Shown here: positions 6,014 through 12,158 of the stretch, piece after piece
Layout of the letters: each line of letters starts with the position of its first letter
How positions within the stretch are numbered: position 1 is the stretch's first letter
Source: Barnesiella sp.
GTDB lineage: Bacteria; Bacteroidota; Bacteroidia; Bacteroidales; Muribaculaceae
NCBI GenBank assembly: GCA_014801065.1
Contig: JAAVEX010000069.1
Location: 25,926-38,083, forward strand
Direction: 5' to 3'
Length of the DNA stretch: 12,158 nucleotides
The notes under the pieces: model-generated
Databases searched by the model: none
The model's input: the letters and a program-made list of their open reading frames with translations, nothing else
What the model was told of the DNA's origin: nothing
Position numbers and translations under genes: made by a program

Positions 6014-7165
6014 TCAGTGCAGGAGCGATGATAGGGGGACGGCTGTGAACCAGATGCGGTAGCCCTGATGGTGGCGGTCGTTGACATCGTGAACGCCTTC
6101 TTCAGTGAGGACACCGAGCGATTTTCCGTCGGGCATAAGGGTCAGGGCCGAGTAGGCTCCCGGGCCGGGCTGCACGCGGTAGCTGTAGGGCCATGTGCGT
6201 CCGCCGTCGGCCGATGCGTAGAGGGTGATGTTGTCGCGCCACGGTCCGGCGGGAAGCGACTGGATCAGATAGTCTTTGCCTTGATAGCGCAGCGAGAGGA
6301 AGTCGCCGTTGCAGGCCACGTCGTGGAGTTCGGCGAAGTCGGTGGGCTGTTCGGTCCAGGTTTTGCCTCCGTCTTTGGAGATTGAGAATTTGCGATTGCC
6401 GCTGAAACGGTTGCGGATGCTCATCATGACGGTGCCGTCGGGGAGCTGTGCCACTTTGGATTCGTCGCCGTTGAGTGTGGCGGGCATTTCCGATGCTTTC
6501 CATGTGTTTCCGCCGTCGTCGCTGTAGATGGCGTAGCAGGGGAAGCCTTCAACGCCTTCCTGGCGAGTGACGAGCACAAACATTATGCGGCCGTTTTTGA
6601 GCTGAAGCGCTCCGCCCGACGATGCGAAGGCCGAGCAGCATTTTATGGGTTGTTTCCCGTTAGGGTCGGATGTGAGAATCTGGGGGTTGATGTCAACGGG
6701 CTTCTGCCATGTCAGGCCACCGTCTTTTGAGCGCGACACGCAGATGCGTCCGGGAGTGGGGTTCCAAAGGCCTTGTCCGTTGAGGGATATAACGAGCAGG
6801 TCGCCTGTGCGACGGTCGCGCACAATGGCGGGGTCGCCGTAGCCACCGTTTTCATCGTGAGCAGCCACGGTGATGTAGTCGCTCCAGGTGTGACCGCCGT
6901 CGGTGGATCGTCGGCAAACTACGTCGATGTCGCCCGGGAGGTCGTTGAGCGAGTTGATGCGTTTGTCGGCCACTGCCACGAGGGTTCCGTCGGGGAGGGT
7001 GGTGATGGCCGGAATGCGATAGAACTGAGAGTCGAAGTCGCCTTTGTTGAACACCAGCGAGCGATAGGTGGAGTTGACGGGGTTGGTGTAGCCCACGTTT
7101 TGGGCTGAGGCTCCGAGCGAGCAGGCGAGGATAGCCGCAGATGCGGCGATTCGTAAAATCTTCAT
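6014..7165 (-). CDS. nanH: Exo-alpha-sialidase (neuraminidase), secreted, catalytic domain only
   Basis: This enzyme releases terminal sialic acid from glycans. I place the start at 7165 (383 residues): the frame is open to 7249, but that extension overlaps the preceding gene, and the ATG at 7165 begins a good signal peptide (MKILRIAASAA..., cut probably after ASA-21; C15 makes a lipoprotein reading possible but less likely). Family signatures are YRIP with R50, five Asp boxes (87-94, 146-153, 215-222, 263-270, 318-325), and catalytic candidates R69, D75, E235, R251, R310 and Y338. By comparison with Bacteroides sialidases of about 540 residues, the N-terminal carbohydrate-binding domain is missing. 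It lies 31 bp after the SemiSWEET gene at the end of the era-der block, and likely acts in the periplasm or outside the cell. Confidence 0.93.
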   Translation of the reverse strand: MKILRIAASAAILACSLGASAQNVGYTNPVNSTYRSLVFNKGDFDSQFYRIPAITTLPDGTLVAVADKRINSLNDLPGDIDVVCRRSTDGGHTWSDYITVAAHDENGGYGDPAIVRDRRTGDLLVISLNGQGLWNPTPGRICVSRSKDGGLTWQKPVDINPQILTSDPNGKQPIKCCSAFASSGGALQLKNGRIMFVLVTRQEGVEGFPCYAIYSDDGGNTWKASEMPATLNGDESKVAQLPDGTVMMSIRNRFSGNRKFSISKDGGKTWTEQPTDFAELHDVACNGDFLSLRYQGKDYLIQSLPAGPWRDNITLYASADGGRTWPYSYRVQPGPGAYSALTLMPDGKSLGVLTEEGVHDVNDRHHQGYRIWFTAVPLSSLLH

Positions 7166-7196
7166 GGCAGAATGTGACAGATTTGGTTTTTGGGGA

Positions 7197-7475
7197 TTAT
7201 TTCGATGATTTCTTTTTGCGGTCGTTTTGGATCTTGATTCCGAACACAATGAGGGAGGATACGGTGGTGATGGCGTTGGTGATCACCAGAGGCCAGTTGG
7301 CGAGCAATAGGCCTTGAATCACGAAAAACACGCTTCCGGCTCCGAGGAGCAGGAATGTGGGGAGAGCAATGCCATCGGTGTCGCGTGTGCGAATTGTGTG
7401 GACGGCCTGCGGCAGATAGCCGCCAACCATGCAGATGGCGGCGGCATATCCTATGATGTTGATGAGCAGTTCCAT
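7197..7475 (-). CDS. SemiSWEET-family sugar transporter
   Basis: A 92-residue membrane protein with three predicted helices (about 3-21, 37-58 and 62-80) and the PQ-loop signature GGYLPQAVHTIRTRDTDGI, with P22-Q23, typical of bacterial SemiSWEETs (MtN3/saliva family). These proteins dimerise to form a six-helix facilitator for mono- or disaccharides in the inner membrane. N67 in helix 3 matches the position where the family has its conserved substrate-binding Asn. The C-terminus is a short lysine-rich tail. The gene starts 3 bp after the der stop and ends 31 bp before the sialidase start, so all three are probably co-transcribed. The substrate is unknown; the neighbouring sialidase suggests a host-glycan sugar, which is inference only. 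Confidence 0.85.
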   Translation of the reverse strand: MELLINIIGYAAAICMVGGYLPQAVHTIRTRDTDGIALPTFLLLGAGSVFFVIQGLLLANWPLVITNAITTVSSLIVFGIKIQNDRKKKSSK

Positions 7476-7478
7476 GGG

Positions 7479-8798
7479 TTATTTTTCGCGCATGAATACG
7501 TTGATGGGCGTTCCGCAGAAGTTCCAGTTTTCGCGTATCTTGTTTTCGAGATAGCGTCGATAGGGTTCTTTGACCCACTGGGGGAGATTGCAGAAGAAGA
7601 TAAATGTCGGGATCGGGGCACCTTTGAGCATGGTGATATATTTGATCTTGACGTATTTGCCCTTGTTGGCGGGTGGAGGGTATGCGTCGATTGCTTCGCG
7701 CATCACGGTGTTGAGCTGCGAGGTCGGGACGGTGCGACGGCGGTTTTCGTAGACATCGACGGCCGTTTCGAGGACTTTGAATATGCGCTGTTTGGTGAGC
7801 GCAGATCCGAAGATGATGGGGAAGTCGGTGAATGGTGCGAAGCGTTCGCGGATTGTGTTTTCGAAATGTTTGATCGCTTTTTCGGATTTGTCTTTGACGA
7901 GGTCCCATTTGTTGACGCAGACCACGAGCCCTTTCTTGTTGCGCTGTATGAGCGAGAAAATGTTGACATCCTGAGCTTCGATGCCTCGGGTGGCGTCGAT
8001 CATGAGGATGCACACATCGGAGGCTTCGATGGCGCGGATGGACCGGATCACCGAGTAGTATTCAATGTCTTCGTTGACTTTGGTTTTCTTGCGAATACCT
8101 GCTGTGTCGACCAGATAGAAGTCGAAGCCGAATTTGTTGTAGCGGGTGTAGATAGAGTCGCGTGTGGTTCCGGCCACGTCGGTCACGATGTTGCGTTCCT
8201 GGCCGATGAAGGCGTTGATGATCGAGGATTTGCCGGCGTTGGGTCGGCCAACGATGGCGAATTTCGGAATGTCGTCGAGGCTTTCGGCGTCATCCTCCTC
8301 TTTTTCAGGCATTTTTTTGATCACTTCGTCGAGCAGATCGCCTGTGCCGTAGCCGTTGATTGCCGACACGGGATATGGGTCGCCGAGGCCGAGGGCGTAG
8401 AATTCGGGGACGTTGTAGAGCCAGTCGTTGGAGTCTACTTTGTTGGCCACGAGGATTACCGGCTTGTTTGATTTGCGTAGGATTTCGGCCACATGGTCGT
8501 CGAGGTCGGTCACGCCGTTCATGGCATCGACCACGAAAAGTATTTCGTCGGCCTGCTCGATGGCAAGCTGTACTTGTTTGTTGATTTCTGCTTCAAAAAT
8601 GTCGTCGGAGTTTACCACCCATCCGCCGGTGTCGACGATGGAGAATTCTTTTCCTCCCCAGTCCACTTTGCCATACTGGCGGTCGCGCGTGGTGCCGGCG
8701 GTGTCGTCGACAATAGCGGTGCGCGATTCGGTCAGGCGGTTGAAGAGTGTCGATTTGCCGACGTTGGGGCGTCCGACTATAGCTATGAGCTGTGACAT
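7479..8798 (-). CDS. der: Ribosome biogenesis GTPase Der (EngA)
   Basis: Der is an essential GTPase of 50S subunit assembly with two consecutive G domains and a C-terminal KH-like domain. At 439 residues the length is standard. The first G domain shows GRPNVGKST (9-17), DTGG (56-59) and NKVD (118-121). The second has GRPNAGKS (184-191), VDTAG and NKWD (296-299), followed by the KH-like domain with [11 protein letters not shown] short acidic linker ([11 protein letters not shown]) joins the two G domains, as in homologues. The start ATG at 8798 follows an 88-bp gap from era, which contains a possible -7 element and a 14-bp tandem repeat. Antisense open frames of up to 385 codons across this gene are composition artefacts. 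Confidence 0.98.
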   Translation of the reverse strand: MSQLIAIVGRPNVGKSTLFNRLTESRTAIVDDTAGTTRDRQYGKVDWGGKEFSIVDTGGWVVNSDDIFEAEINKQVQLAIEQADEILFVVDAMNGVTDLDDHVAEILRKSNKPVILVANKVDSNDWLYNVPEFYALGLGDPYPVSAINGYGTGDLLDEVIKKMPEKEEDDAESLDDIPKFAIVGRPNAGKSSIINAFIGQERNIVTDVAGTTRDSIYTRYNKFGFDFYLVDTAGIRKKTKVNEDIEYYSVIRSIRAIEASDVCILMIDATRGIEAQDVNIFSLIQRNKKGLVVCVNKWDLVKDKSEKAIKHFENTIRERFAPFTDFPIIFGSALTKQRIFKVLETAVDVYENRRRTVPTSQLNTVMREAIDAYPPPANKGKYVKIKYITMLKGAPIPTFIFFCNLPQWVKEPYRRYLENKIRENWNFCGTPINVFMREK

Positions 8799-8799
8799 A

Positions 8800-8827
8800 G
8801 TGTGTAGTTATATGTGTGTAGTTATAT
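8800..8827. repeat. 14-bp perfect tandem duplication before der
   Basis: GTGTGTAGTTATAT occurs twice in direct succession (8800-8813 and 8814-8827) on the plus strand, immediately in front of the der start codon at 8798. On the der mRNA this puts two copies of an A- and C-rich element in the ribosome-binding region. It may be a simple slippage product. Confidence 0.7.
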
Positions 8828-8854
8828 ATTATTATGCTAATGGTTATGATTATG

Positions 8855-8862
8855 CAAAGATA
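8855..8862 (-). promoter_or_regulatory. Possible -7 element of an internal der promoter
   Basis: On the minus strand TATCTTTG matches TAnnTTTG exactly and would give a leader of about 50 nt for der. No TTTG is found at the matching -33 position, which falls on the end of era, so this is a weak prediction. Confidence 0.3.
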
Positions 8863-8886
8863 ATAAATTTTTTGAAAAGGCTGTGA

Positions 8887-9777
8887 CTATTCGATGTAGC
8901 CGAATGAGCGGAGTTTGTTTTCGCGGTTGCGCCAGTTGGGTTCGACTTTGACGAAGAGTTCGAGGAACACACGTTTGCCGAAGAATGTTTCGATGTCTTT
9001 GCGTGCTTCGGTGCCGACTTTTTTCAGTCGGGAGCCCTGACGGCCTATGATGATGCCTTTCTGCGAATCGCGCTCCACGTAGATTACGGCCATGATGTGG
9101 ATTGCGCCTTCTTTTTCGTCGAATTTCTCTACGATGACTTCTGATGAGTAGGGCACTTCCTTGTCGTAGTTGAGGAGGATTTTCTCGCGTATGATTTCGG
9201 TGACGAAGAATCGTGCGGGTTTGTCGGTGAGCGCGTCTTTTCCGAAGTAGGGTTCGGAGACGGGGAGCAGTTCGACGATGCGGCTCATCAGATTGGTGAC
9301 GTTGAAGTGTTCGAGAGCTGAGGTCGGGAAGATTTCGGCGTTGGGGAGGAGTTCTTTCCATCGGCCTACGATCGCTTCAAGGTCGGCTTGAGACTTGACG
9401 AGGTCTATCTTGTTGATCACCAGCAATACGGGGATTTTTTCTTTGGCTACTTTGGCGAGGAATTCGGCGTTTTTCGTAGGGTCTTCGACCACGTCGGTCA
9501 CATAGAGTAGGATATCGGCGTCGGTGAGTGCTCCTTCGGAGTAGCCGAGCATCGATTCCTGGAGTTTGTATTTCGGGGAGAGAACGCCGGGGGTGTCGGA
9601 GAACACGATCTGATAGTCTGGGGTGTTCACGATGCCCATGATGCGATGGCGTGTGGTCTGCGCTTTTGATGTTATGATGCTGACGCGTTCGCCCACGAGG
9701 TCGTTCATCAGAGTCGATTTGCCTACGTTGGGGTTGCCTACAATATTTACGAATCCTGCTTTGTGATTTTCATTCAT
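8887..9777 (-). CDS. era: GTPase Era
   Basis: Era is a 16S rRNA-binding GTPase needed for 30S maturation, usually at the membrane-associated pool of ribosomes. The 296-residue protein has a normal length. Its G domain shows GNPNVGKST (14-22), the effector-region segment KAQTTRHRI (38-46), DTPG (61-64) and NKID (122-125). The C-terminal KH domain carries the RNA-binding loop IIIGRQGSRLKKVG near residue 250. The gene stands 116 bp downstream of fabH, with a strong hairpin between, and 88 bp upstream of der. No sign of damage. Confidence 0.98.
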   Translation of the reverse strand: MNENHKAGFVNIVGNPNVGKSTLMNDLVGERVSIITSKAQTTRHRIMGIVNTPDYQIVFSDTPGVLSPKYKLQESMLGYSEGALTDADILLYVTDVVEDPTKNAEFLAKVAKEKIPVLLVINKIDLVKSQADLEAIVGRWKELLPNAEIFPTSALEHFNVTNLMSRIVELLPVSEPYFGKDALTDKPARFFVTEIIREKILLNYDKEVPYSSEVIVEKFDEKEGAIHIMAVIYVERDSQKGIIIGRQGSRLKKVGTEARKDIETFFGKRVFLELFVKVEPNWRNRENKLRSFGYIE

Positions 9778-9823
9778 TTTTTATATGGGGTTTTAGTTAA
9801 TTATTCTCGTTTCTATAATATAA

Positions 9824-9857
9824 ACACCGATAGCACCCAAAAAGATGCTATCGGTGT
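9824..9857. terminator. Perfect 12-bp hairpin between fabH and era
   Basis: ACACCGATAGCA (9824-9835) and TGCTATCGGTGT (9846-9857) are perfect inverted repeats around a 10-nt loop. For the minus-strand transcript leaving fabH, the hairpin is followed by TTTATATTAT, a moderate U-tract, so it may end or attenuate the fabH transcript before era. The plus direction has the better T-run (CTGATTTTTTT), but no plus-strand gene ends here. If it terminates fully, era needs its own promoter, and I could not find a good one. Confidence 0.65.
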
Positions 9858-9893
9858 CTGATTTTTTTATTGAGAGTCGGGGCGCGAGGGGGA

Positions 9894-10877
9894 TCAGAGG
9901 TCCCAGATCACGTACATTGAACCCCAGGTGAAACCGGCTCCGAAGGCTGTGAGGATGAGCTTGTCGCCTTTTTTGAGACGGTGTTTGTTTTCGTCGATGC
10001 AAAGGGGTATCGAGCAAGCCGAAGTGTTGCCGCGGTATTCGATGTTGACGAGCACTTTTTCCGGCTCGATCTTGGCGCGGGAAGCAACGGCTTCGATGAT
10101 GCGGAGGTTGGCCTGATGGGGAATCAGATAGTCGACATCGGCGATGTCGAGGTTGTTGCGGGCGAGGATTTCGAGAGTGGATTCGTACATGTCGGTCACG
10201 GCATGTTTGTAGACGAAACGTCCGTCCTGGAATAGGAAGTTGTCGCCGCGGTCCACGGTTTCATGTGTGGTTGGCATTACGGATCCACCGGCACGCATGA
10301 TCAGGTGGTCGCGTCCAACGCCGTCGACATGGAACACTGCGTCAATGATACCAACCGGTTCGTCGGTGGGTTCGATCATCATTGCAGCAGCGCCGTCGCC
10401 AAAGAGGGGACATGTGGCGCGGTCTTCGTAGTTGACCATCGACGACATTTTTTCGGCGGCCACGATGACCACTTTTTTGCGGAGACCTGATTTGACGTAG
10501 GCGGCGGCATCTTCAAGAGCTACGATGCAACCGGCACACGCAGCCTGGATGTCGTAGGCGTATGCGTTTTTGAGACCGCAACCATGTGCAATGACAGAGC
10601 CGGTTGAGGGGAATCGGTAGTCGGGGTTTGAAGTGGCGCAGATGAGGAGTTCGACTTCTTCGGGCTTAGTGCCGGTTGATTCGAGCAGACGGTTGACTGC
10701 GCGTATGCCCATGTAGGATGAGCCTTCGCCTTCGAGCTTGAGGATTCGGCGTTCTTTGATACCGACGCGGGTGGTGATCCATTCGTCGTTGGTGTCTACC
10801 ATTTTCGACAGCATTTCGTTGTCGAGTATGTCGTCGGGCACGTAGGATGCTACTCCCGATATTCTTGCATTAGGCAT
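9894..10877 (-). CDS. fabH: Beta-ketoacyl-ACP synthase III
   Basis: FabH condenses acetyl-CoA (or a branched acyl-CoA starter) with malonyl-ACP and starts each round of type II fatty-acid synthesis in the cytoplasm. The 327-residue thiolase-fold protein has a complete catalytic triad: C114 in AACAGC, H254 in PHQANLRI and N284 in RGNTSACS. The N-terminal segment DEWITTRVGIKERR is also typical. The final residues GAGFTWGSMYV match the usual FabH C-terminus. C117, three residues after the nucleophile, is Phe in E. coli, which may affect starter choice; that is speculation. It follows rpmF after 137 bp; there is no plsX between, unlike in E. coli. Confidence 0.97.
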   Translation of the reverse strand: MPNARISGVASYVPDDILDNEMLSKMVDTNDEWITTRVGIKERRILKLEGEGSSYMGIRAVNRLLESTGTKPEEVELLICATSNPDYRFPSTGSVIAHGCGLKNAYAYDIQAACAGCIVALEDAAAYVKSGLRKKVVIVAAEKMSSMVNYEDRATCPLFGDGAAAMMIEPTDEPVGIIDAVFHVDGVGRDHLIMRAGGSVMPTTHETVDRGDNFLFQDGRFVYKHAVTDMYESTLEILARNNLDIADVDYLIPHQANLRIIEAVASRAKIEPEKVLVNIEYRGNTSACSIPLCIDENKHRLKKGDKLILTAFGAGFTWGSMYVIWDL

Positions 10878-10927
10878 TGTTAGAGAAAGATATGTGTGAT
10901 TGTTGATAGATGGTTACGACAACGATC

Positions 10928-10976
10928 CTCCGGGCGCACTCGTTGACGCCTTTCGGCTGTCGGTGGGGCTCCGGAG
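10928..10976 (-). ncRNA. Compact structured element between rpmF and fabH
   Basis: On the minus strand this 49-nt segment begins CTCCGG and ends CCGGAG, which pair. Inside lies GAC-A-GCC-GAAA-GGC-GTC (10945-10961), a six-pair stem with a bulged A capped by a GNRA-type tetraloop. A further CAC/GTG pairing can close it. No T-run follows, so it is not an intrinsic terminator. It lies about 50 nt before the fabH start in an otherwise unremarkable 137-bp gap, so it could be a leader or a processing signal. The fold was paired by eye. Confidence 0.4.
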
Positions 10977-11014
10977 AATAGCAGTCGGTTCAGCAAGCCT
11001 TGCGGAAGTGTGTG

Positions 11015-11200
11015 TTAGACAACTTCGGCTTTTTCGATGGCAACTTTGCCACGGTAGTAGCCACATTCGCCACAAACGGTGTGGTAGATGTGCCATGCGC
11101 CGCAGTTAGGGCAGATAGCCAGAGTGGGGGCTACTGCTTTGTCGTGGGTTCTACGCTTGGCTGTGCGGGTCTTTGATTGTTTTCGTTTAGGATGTGCCAT
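11015..11200 (-). CDS. rpmF: 50S ribosomal protein L32
   Basis: A 61-residue basic protein with the conserved N-terminus MAHPKRKQSKTRTAKRRTH and a zinc ribbon made by C30, C33, C43 and C46 (CPNC and CGEC). This is the zinc-binding (C+) form of L32. It lies 44 bp after the DUF177 gene and before fabH, the conserved yceD-rpmF-fab order seen in many bacteria. No Shine-Dalgarno is visible in front of the ATG; the leader is A/T-rich, as is normal in Bacteroidota. Confidence 0.97.
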   Translation of the reverse strand: MAHPKRKQSKTRTAKRRTHDKAVAPTLAICPNCGAWHIYHTVCGECGYYRGKVAIEKAEVV

Positions 11201-11244
11201 TGTTTGTTAAATTATATTATTTGTTTTATTTCAAGATAGTTTTC

Positions 11245-11862
11245 TTATTTTTCGGTGTCGCTGTCAGCGTCGCTGTTGCGGTTGAGCGATTTGAGGGCGT
11301 CCCATCGGGGATCGGTGGGGGTGGCGTTAACGTCGTCGGTGGGAGCTGTGTCCATCGAGTCCATTTCTTCGATGAGGGAGTTTTCGAGTTCGTTGTCGTC
11401 GTCGCTGCCTCCGGCGCGATGTTTTTTCAGCACGGCGCTCATCTGGCGGTTGCATTTCCCCATGGGGTGGACGTGTTTGATCGGGATGGTCAGGGCGACG
11501 GTGTCGTGGATCATGTAGGCAACGTTTAGATAGTTGTCTGAATACGGGATCACGAGGAGGTCGTCGTTGTCGTCGTTATAGTCGTCGCCATATTTCACGG
11601 CTATGCTATAGGTGGTGTCGACGGGCATGACCAAATCGTCGAGGCAGCGGTCGCAGATGAGTGTGATAGTGCCTGTGATGTGGAAGTCAAACTGATATAG
11701 GTCCGATTTGTGCACTACCGTCAGCGCCACATCGAGGTCGGCATCGTGGATGTCGGGATTCTCCATGTTGCTGAAAAAGGTTTTGCCCAGATGGAATTCG
11801 AAGCTCTGCTCGCCTTGGGGCATGCTTGCTAAAGGAATCTTATATTCAGTAAATTTTCCCAC
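11245..11862 (-). CDS. yceD: DUF177 / YceD-family protein (23S rRNA accumulation)
   Basis: A 205-residue cytoplasmic protein of the DUF177 family. The recognition point is CDRCLDDL (C70, C73) after a beta-rich N-terminal part, with a further Cys in GKCNRQM near residue 138; the C-terminal 55 residues are very acidic and probably disordered, as in other Bacteroidota members. In E. coli YceD is linked to 23S rRNA accumulation, and the gene almost always precedes rpmF, as here (44 bp). It has an exact-match promoter 32 bp upstream and is the first gene of the minus-strand operon. Confidence 0.88.
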   Translation of the reverse strand: MGKFTEYKIPLASMPQGEQSFEFHLGKTFFSNMENPDIHDADLDVALTVVHKSDLYQFDFHITGTITLICDRCLDDLVMPVDTTYSIAVKYGDDYNDDNDDLLVIPYSDNYLNVAYMIHDTVALTIPIKHVHPMGKCNRQMSAVLKKHRAGGSDDDNELENSLIEEMDSMDTAPTDDVNATPTDPRWDALKSLNRNSDADSDTEK

Positions 11863-11893
11863 GTCTGTTGCAATAGGGGTTGAAAAAACTTTG

Positions 11894-11925
11894 CAAAGTT
11901 ATATAATATCTTCAATTTGAACAAA
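11894..11925 (-). promoter_or_regulatory. Bacteroidota promoter of the yceD-rpmF-fabH operon
   Basis: On the minus strand TTTG (11925-11922) is followed after 20 bp by TAACTTTG (11901-11894), exact matches to both consensus elements at correct spacing. Transcription should start near 11888, giving a leader of about 25 nt before the yceD ATG at 11862. Confidence 0.85.
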
Positions 11926-11957
11926 AAATTCGCGTAAAATCTTTTCTTAGTAGTCGT

Positions 11958-12158
11958 TTAGTGGTCGTATTGGTTGTCGGGTGCGGAGGGTGATGAGCGG
12001 GCCCAGATCAGTGACGCTGTGATGGCGGCGATGTAGAGTATGAGTGAGATCACGCTTGCGGCTATGATGATCTCGCGTTCGCTCTGCTCGATGCCGAGCA
12101 GCAGGAGGATGGATATGATGTTTGGGACGCAGGTGATCGCACCGGTCACTTTGAGGTA
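11958..12158 (-). CDS. C-terminal part of an unrecognised membrane protein
   Basis: The frame is open to the window edge (Y-L-K-V-T-G-A...), so this is probably the 3' end of a longer gene; a GTG at 12149 is an unlikely start. Sixty-six residues are visible, with two hydrophobic helices (ITCVPNIISILLLLG and an IIIAASVISLILYIAAITAS segment) separated by a short charged turn (EQSERE), and a hydrophilic tail ending in NQYDH. I recognise no family. It ends 95 bp before yceD, which has its own promoter. Confidence 0.6.
   Translation of the reverse strand, partial: YLKVTGAITCVPNIISILLLLGIEQSEREIIIAASVISLILYIAAITASLIWARSSPSAPDNQYDH

Noticed and set aside
7166..7249. Upstream start extending the sialidase to 411 residues
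   Set aside because: It would add 28 polar residues before a good signal peptide and overlap the SemiSWEET gene; the ATG at 7165 is better.
7314..8471. Long open frame of 385 codons on the plus strand across der and the SemiSWEET gene
   Set aside because: It is antisense to two certain genes, has a composition rich in Val, Asp, Gly and Phe typical of reverse-complement frames, and shows no domain.
10878..10900. TATCTTTC just before fabH as a -7 promoter element
   Set aside because: The last base is wrong, no TTTG lies at the -33 position, and the start site would fall almost on the ATG.

Overview
The window looks like chromosomal DNA of a Bacteroidales bacterium, possibly a gut Muribaculaceae-type genome. 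That family-level guess is an inference. The evidence is the Bacteroidota promoter architecture (TTTG, 19-20 bp, TAnnTTTG, seen twice with exact matches), the absence of clear Shine-Dalgarno sequences, the gene order DUF177/YceD - rpmF - fabH - era - der, and an AAA ATPase/DUF4143 gene of a type common in that phylum.

Left block (1-3116, plus strand, GC-rich): the 3' part of ribonuclease Z, then tadA, a four-helix membrane polyferredoxin of NapH/CcoG type, thyA and folA. Gaps are short. The ferredoxin and thyA share one base (TAATG) and thyA and folA share four (ATGA), so this looks like one operon joining tRNA maturation and modification with dTMP/tetrahydrofolate metabolism.

Middle block (about 3117-5985, plus strand, visibly AT-rich): an unusual stretch. 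It holds an apparent free-standing non-coding RNA gene (exact promoter 3524-3554, rod-like fold about 3617-3737, intrinsic terminator 3741-3772), a small unrecognised secreted protein (3814-4164) with its own terminator, a 34-bp tandem repeat next to a putative promoter, and an AAA_14/DUF4143 ATPase (4572-5924) whose C-terminus carries PD-(D/E)XK nuclease-like residues. A strong hairpin at 5950-5983 separates it from the convergent genes to the right.

Right block (6014-11862, minus strand; read right to left): yceD (DUF177), rpmF (L32, four-cysteine zinc form), fabH, era, der, a SemiSWEET sugar transporter and a secreted exo-alpha-sialidase. An exact-match promoter lies upstream of yceD at 11894-11925. 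The first five genes are a classical housekeeping cluster for ribosome assembly and fatty-acid initiation. The last two are accessory sugar-scavenging genes placed 3 and 31 bp behind der and its follower. Upstream, the window ends in the C-terminal part of an unrecognised two-helix membrane protein.

The best candidates for something undescribed are the non-coding RNA at about 3560-3772 with its possible switch-like alternative pairing, the hairpin repeats ahead of the ATPase, and the compact fold between rpmF and fabH.
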